From: an uncultured Alphaproteobacteria bacterium
GTDB lineage: Bacteria > Pseudomonadota > Alphaproteobacteria > Rhodobacterales > Rhodobacteraceae
Length of the DNA: 64,000 nt
NCBI GenBank assembly: GCA_902574225.1
Contig: CACGMO010000009.1
Coordinates: forward strand, 1 to 64,000
Direction: 5' to 3'
A program made the translations under genes and the position numbers. How positions within the stretch are numbered: the first letter of the stretch is position 1; every line of letters begins with the position of its first letter. Under the pieces are notes generated by a model. It did not search any database, was not told the DNA's origin, and saw only the letters and a program-made list of their open reading frames with translations. Positions 60,145 through 64,000 of this stretch are shown piece after piece.

Positions 60145-61146
60145 ATGGAATTTGCAATTTGTTTTAAAGGGTTTGTTCAACCAGATCGAGCAAAAGCGCT
60201 GGTTAGATTGGCTGAGAGCGCTGGATTCACATATTGCTGGTTCTACGATAGCCACATCCTTTGGAGAGAAAGCTTTGCTCAAATGGCTATGTGTATGGAA
60301 CACACAAAAAAAATGCGGTTTGGACCATGTGTAACCAATCCCAATACTAGAGACTGGTCTTTAGCGGCATCAATGTTTGGCTCACTAGCTCTACAATCGA
60401 ATGGACGATTTGATATCGGTGTTGGAAGAGGAGACAGCGCTGTTCGCGTAATGGGAAAGAAGCCTGCGAACCTAGCACGAATGGAAGAATTTATTTTAAA
60501 AGTAAAGGCAATGGTTAAGGGGGAAGAAGTCCAGTATGGTGATGTTCCTAACCCAATTCAATTTCCATGGGCAGAAGGATATGATTTGCCAGTCTGGGTA
60601 GCTGCATATGGGCCAAAGGCTCTTACATCTGCAGGAAAAGTTGGAGATGGTTTGGTGCTTCAAATTGCTTCTCCAACCGTTTGCAAATGGCTAAGAGATC
60701 AAGCAGTGAAAGCAGGAGAAGAACATGGACGTGATATGTCAGACTATAAGGTAATGGTGGCTGCACCTGCTTACTTTGGAGACAGAGCAGAAAGTATTGA
60801 GAAAGTAAAGTGGTTTCCCGCTATGGTTGGAAATCACGTAGCTGACATAGTTGAGAAGTATGGTGAAGATAATAAGGACATTCCCAACAGCCTTACGGAC
60901 TATATCAAAGATCGCCGCGGCTATGATTACTCTAAACATGGCCAGAGCGATAATCCCTATTTAGAATTTATCACAGACGAAATAGTTGAAGAATTTTGTG
61001 TTTTGGGAACCGCTGATCAACATGTAAAAAAACTAAAAACGTTGAAAGATCTCGGAGTAACCCAATTCAATATTTATCTGGATAGTGGAGACGAGGAAAG
61101 AATTATCGCAGAATACGGCGAAAATGTTATACCAGCTTTTTCATAG
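60145..61146 (+). CDS. Luciferase-like (LLM) F420-dependent oxidoreductase
   Basis: ALVRLAESAGFTYCWFYDSH, FGPCVTNPNTRDWSLAASMFGSLALQSNGRFDIGVGRGDSAVR, PVWVAAYGPKALTSAGKVGDGLVLQ; RBS AAAAAGGAGG. Confidence 0.9.
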   Translation: MEFAICFKGFVQPDRAKALVRLAESAGFTYCWFYDSHILWRESFAQMAMCMEHTKKMRFGPCVTNPNTRDWSLAASMFGSLALQSNGRFDIGVGRGDSAVRVMGKKPANLARMEEFILKVKAMVKGEEVQYGDVPNPIQFPWAEGYDLPVWVAAYGPKALTSAGKVGDGLVLQIASPTVCKWLRDQAVKAGEEHGRDMSDYKVMVAAPAYFGDRAESIEKVKWFPAMVGNHVADIVEKYGEDNKDIPNSLTDYIKDRRGYDYSKHGQSDNPYLEFITDEIVEEFCVLGTADQHVKKLKTLKDLGVTQFNIYLDSGDEERIIAEYGENVIPAFS

Positions 61147-61244
61147 GATGCCTAAGATATTGTAAAAAAGACATTCTTCTATTCTCAGCTTTAAAAGACT
61201 GCATAACAAACAAAGCTCAGGATATTTTTTAGGTTAATTAGCTC

Positions 61245-62156
61245 TTGATAAAAAAAATATCGTTAGAGACATCAGAGGTTTGGGGACACGGAGCAATGCT
61301 CCTTTTCTCCTTATGTGTGTCAGTGTCTTATATTTTAGGAGCAATGGTTGCAAATGACATAGAACCAGGAGCTATAACAGCAGCAAGGTTTTTGATAGGG
61401 GCAAGTGTAATGGGAACATTATTATTTATTTCAAAAAACCTAAAGAAAGAGGACTTCAAAAAACCATGGCGATTTCTCATTCTAGGATCAAGCATAGTTA
61501 TCTATTTTGTTTTAATGTTCGAAGCACTAAAAACAGCTTCTTCTCTATCACTAGCTGTAGTTTTCACTCTTACCCCTTTTATTGCGCTTTTTTTTGAATA
61601 TTTTTTAAAGAAAAAAGTGACCCTCAAGGCCTTCCTGGCGATTTCTCTTGGCGCAATGGGAGCAATTTGGGTAATTTTTGAAGGCAATCTAGAAAACCTT
61701 TTAACATTTAAAATAGGCTATGGTGAACTACTCTTTTTTTGGGGGTGTGTTGGCCATGCTTTATACGCTATTTTAATCCCAGTTCTTAACAAAGGGGAGA
61801 ATGCAGCATCGCAAACCTTAGGAACTTTGAGTGCTGGATTCCTACTACTTATTTTAATTTTTACCAATGATGTTGTAGAAACAAATTGGACTAGCCTGTC
61901 TCCATTAATTTGGATAACTATAATTTACTTGGCTACAATTGCGACAGCTTTTACTTTTTTCTTAATCCAGTTTGCAGCGAAAAGAATAAGCGCTTCAAAA
62001 GTAATGGCCTACACCTATGCTGTTCCTTTTTGGGTGGCATTAGGAGAGATAATTATTAACTCTAGCTTTCCAAATACAAACATAATTTTTGGAGGCTTTA
62101 TAATTGCCTTTGCATTATTAGTGCTAATTAGTGATAATACAAAAGCGAGGATTTAA
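61245..62156 (+). CDS. EamA/DMT family transporter
   Basis: AMVANDIEPGAITAARFLIGASVMGTLLF, SLSLAVVFTLTPFIALFFEYFLKKKVTLKAFLAISLGAMGAIWV; TTG start. Confidence 0.88.
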   Translation: MIKKISLETSEVWGHGAMLLFSLCVSVSYILGAMVANDIEPGAITAARFLIGASVMGTLLFISKNLKKEDFKKPWRFLILGSSIVIYFVLMFEALKTASSLSLAVVFTLTPFIALFFEYFLKKKVTLKAFLAISLGAMGAIWVIFEGNLENLLTFKIGYGELLFFWGCVGHALYAILIPVLNKGENAASQTLGTLSAGFLLLILIFTNDVVETNWTSLSPLIWITIIYLATIATAFTFFLIQFAAKRISASKVMAYTYAVPFWVALGEIIINSSFPNTNIIFGGFIIAFALLVLISDNTKARI

Positions 62157-62175
62157 AATTTGTTAAGAGGATCGA

Positions 62176-63423
62176 ATGTCAACACCAGCAGCTAATTTAA
62201 AAATTAACTCATCTCGTCTTTGGGACTCCCTAATGGAAATGGCAAAAATAGGTCCCGGTATCGCAGGTGGAAACAACAGACAAACACTCACAGACGAAGA
62301 CGCCGAAGGACGAGAATTGTTCCAAAAGTGGTGTGATAAAGAAAATTTGGAAATGGGTGTTGACAAAATGGGAACAATGTTCGCTAGACGTGAAGGAACA
62401 GACCCAAATGCTTTACCTGTTTACGTTGGAAGCCATCTTGATACCCAGCCAACTGGCGGTAAGTATGATGGAGTTTTAGGAGTTCTGGGTGGATTGGAAA
62501 TAATAAGAACACTCAATGAGCTTGATATAAAAACAAAGCACCCAATTGTAGTCGTAAATTTTACAAATGAAGAAGGGACTCGCTTTGCTCCTCCAATGAT
62601 GGCATCGGGAGTTTTTGCAGGAGTACATGAACTCCAATGGGCTTATGATAGAAGGGATGCAGCAGGAAAAACGTTTGGAGAAGAAATCAAGCGCATCGGA
62701 TGGATTGGTGACGAAGAAGTAGGATCACGAAAAATGCATGCTTTTTTTGAACTCCACATTGAGCAAGGACCAATATTAGAGGCTGAAAATAAAGATATTG
62801 GCGTTGTGACCCATGGACAAGGGCTTAATTGGATACAAGTAACTCTTAACGGTCGGGAAAGCCATACGGGATCAACCCCCATGCCGATGCGTAAAAATGC
62901 CGGTCTAGGTATGGCTAGAATTACAGAGCTAGTTCAAGAGATCGCAATGGGTCACCAGCCATCTGCAGTTGGTGGGATAGGGCAATGCGATGTGTTTCCT
63001 AATAGTAGAAACATAATACCTGGTAAAGTGGTGTTTACTATAGATTTTAGATCTCCATCATTTGATGTCCAGGATGATATGGAAAAACGTTTGTATGAGG
63101 GAGCAAAAAAAATTGCTTCTGATTTGGAATTGACTGTGGAATTTGAAAAGGTTGGGCATTTTGACCCTGTGACCTTTGATGAAGGATGTGTAGATAAAGT
63201 TAGAAGAGCTGCTGAAAGATTAGGGTATTCACATAAAAATATTATATCGGGAGCGGGGCATGACGCGTGTTGGATAAATAAAGTAGCGCCAACGGCGATG
63301 ATTATGTGTCCTTGCGTTGATGGTTTGAGCCATAATGAGGCAGAAGAGATATCTGAAAAGTGGGCTTCAGCAGGTGCCGATGTTTTATTGCATGCAGTAT
63401 TAGAAGCTGCTGAAATAGTTTAA
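62176..63423 (+). CDS. Zn-dependent N-carbamoyl amino acid/beta-ureidopropionase-type amidohydrolase (M20 family)
   Basis: VGSHLDTQPTGGKYDGVLGVLGGLEI, FTNEEGTRFAPPMMASG, ELHIEQGPILE, SGAGHDACWI. Confidence 0.92.
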   Translation: MSTPAANLKINSSRLWDSLMEMAKIGPGIAGGNNRQTLTDEDAEGRELFQKWCDKENLEMGVDKMGTMFARREGTDPNALPVYVGSHLDTQPTGGKYDGVLGVLGGLEIIRTLNELDIKTKHPIVVVNFTNEEGTRFAPPMMASGVFAGVHELQWAYDRRDAAGKTFGEEIKRIGWIGDEEVGSRKMHAFFELHIEQGPILEAENKDIGVVTHGQGLNWIQVTLNGRESHTGSTPMPMRKNAGLGMARITELVQEIAMGHQPSAVGGIGQCDVFPNSRNIIPGKVVFTIDFRSPSFDVQDDMEKRLYEGAKKIASDLELTVEFEKVGHFDPVTFDEGCVDKVRRAAERLGYSHKNIISGAGHDACWINKVAPTAMIMCPCVDGLSHNEAEEISEKWASAGADVLLHAVLEAAEIV

Positions 63424-63436
63424 TTGGGAGGGTAAA

Positions 63437-64000
63437 ATGACTAAAGTAATAAAGGGTGGAACCATTGTAACAGCTGATCGAGAGTGGAAAGCTGATGTAT
63501 TAATAGAAAATGAAACAATTAAGCAGATTGGGGAAAATCTAAAGGGGGATGAGACGATTGACGCCGAAGGCGCTTATGTGATCCCCGGCGGAATAGACCC
63601 ACATACGCACCTTGAGATGCCATTTATGGGGACCACCGCCGCCGAGACTTTTGAAACAGGTACCTGGGCAGCCGCAGTCGGTGGAACAACAATGTTAGTG
63701 GACTTCTGTCTTCCAGGAGAGGACGGTAGCTTGGTTAATGCAGTAAAGGAGTGGCATAGAAAGTCAGAGCCTCAAATTTGTTCCGACATTGGTTATCACA
63801 TGGCGGTTACCGGTTGGTCTGAACAGATTTTTGATGATATGCCAAAGGTAGTTGAGATGGGAGTAAATTCATTTAAACATTTTATGGCTTATAAAGGAGC
63901 CCTAATGATTGAGGATGATGAAATGTTTGCATCTTTTAAAAGATGTGCATCTATCGGCGCTCTGCCTATGGTTCACGCAGAAAATGGTGATATTGTAGCC
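63437..64000 (+). CDS. hydA: Dihydropyrimidinase / D-hydantoinase, 3' truncated by window end
   Basis: ATG 63437 after GGGAGGG; MTKVIKGGTIVTADREWKADVLIENETIKQIG...YVIPGGIDPHTHLEMPFMGTTAAETFETGTWAAAVGGTTMLVDF...FKHFMAYKGALMIEDDEMF; not in ORF track because no stop before the edge. Confidence 0.93.
   Translation, partial: MTKVIKGGTIVTADREWKADVLIENETIKQIGENLKGDETIDAEGAYVIPGGIDPHTHLEMPFMGTTAAETFETGTWAAAVGGTTMLVDFCLPGEDGSLVNAVKEWHRKSEPQICSDIGYHMAVTGWSEQIFDDMPKVVEMGVNSFKHFMAYKGALMIEDDEMFASFKRCASIGALPMVHAENGDIVA

Noticed and set aside
60113-60334. 73-aa ORF (+) overlapping the npdG end and LLM start
   Set aside because: Different frame from the LLM gene, which has the strong RBS and family motifs.
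1-64000. tRNA/rRNA genes, CRISPR arrays, IS elements, prophage
   Set aside because: No regularly spaced repeats, cloverleaf-like intergenic stretch, transposase, integrase or phage structural gene seen by eye; tRNAscan-SE, CRISPRCasFinder and ISfinder would be needed to exclude them formally.

Overview
AT-rich, gene-dense bacterial chromosome segment; gene families and layout suggest a marine alphaproteobacterium (inference only). I found no rRNA, tRNA, CRISPR array, transposase or phage gene. About 72 coding regions are supported. Most are accessory catabolic enzymes: two Rieske oxygenases, nitronate monooxygenase, P450, OYE-type flavin oxidoreductase, two flavin hydroxylases including PobA, two keto-acid hydratases, GSTs, SDRs, acyl-CoA ligase and thiolase. 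They surround a housekeeping block, dacA-tmk-holB-tatD-MBL. The strongest system-level signal is at the right end: cofD, cofE and an npdG-like reductase (coenzyme F420 synthesis and reduction), then a luciferase-like F420-type oxidoreductase, an EamA transporter, an N-carbamoyl amidohydrolase and a hydantoinase/dihydropyrimidinase truncated by the window end and absent from the ORF track. This suggests an F420-dependent route for reductive opening of a pyrimidine or hydantoin-like ring. The second strong signal is a 26-codon ORF upstream of pobA, also missing from the ORF track. Its Shine-Dalgarno can pair with the whole 16S rRNA 3' tail, and it has its own intrinsic terminator. Other points of interest are a ~284-codon open frame without a canonical start, a MotA-like stub, an orphan short flagellin, paired rhodanese-like proteins with a CGGGIAAT loop, and an orphan PD-(D/E)XK nuclease. 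Functions were assigned by reading protein motifs; no database search was run.
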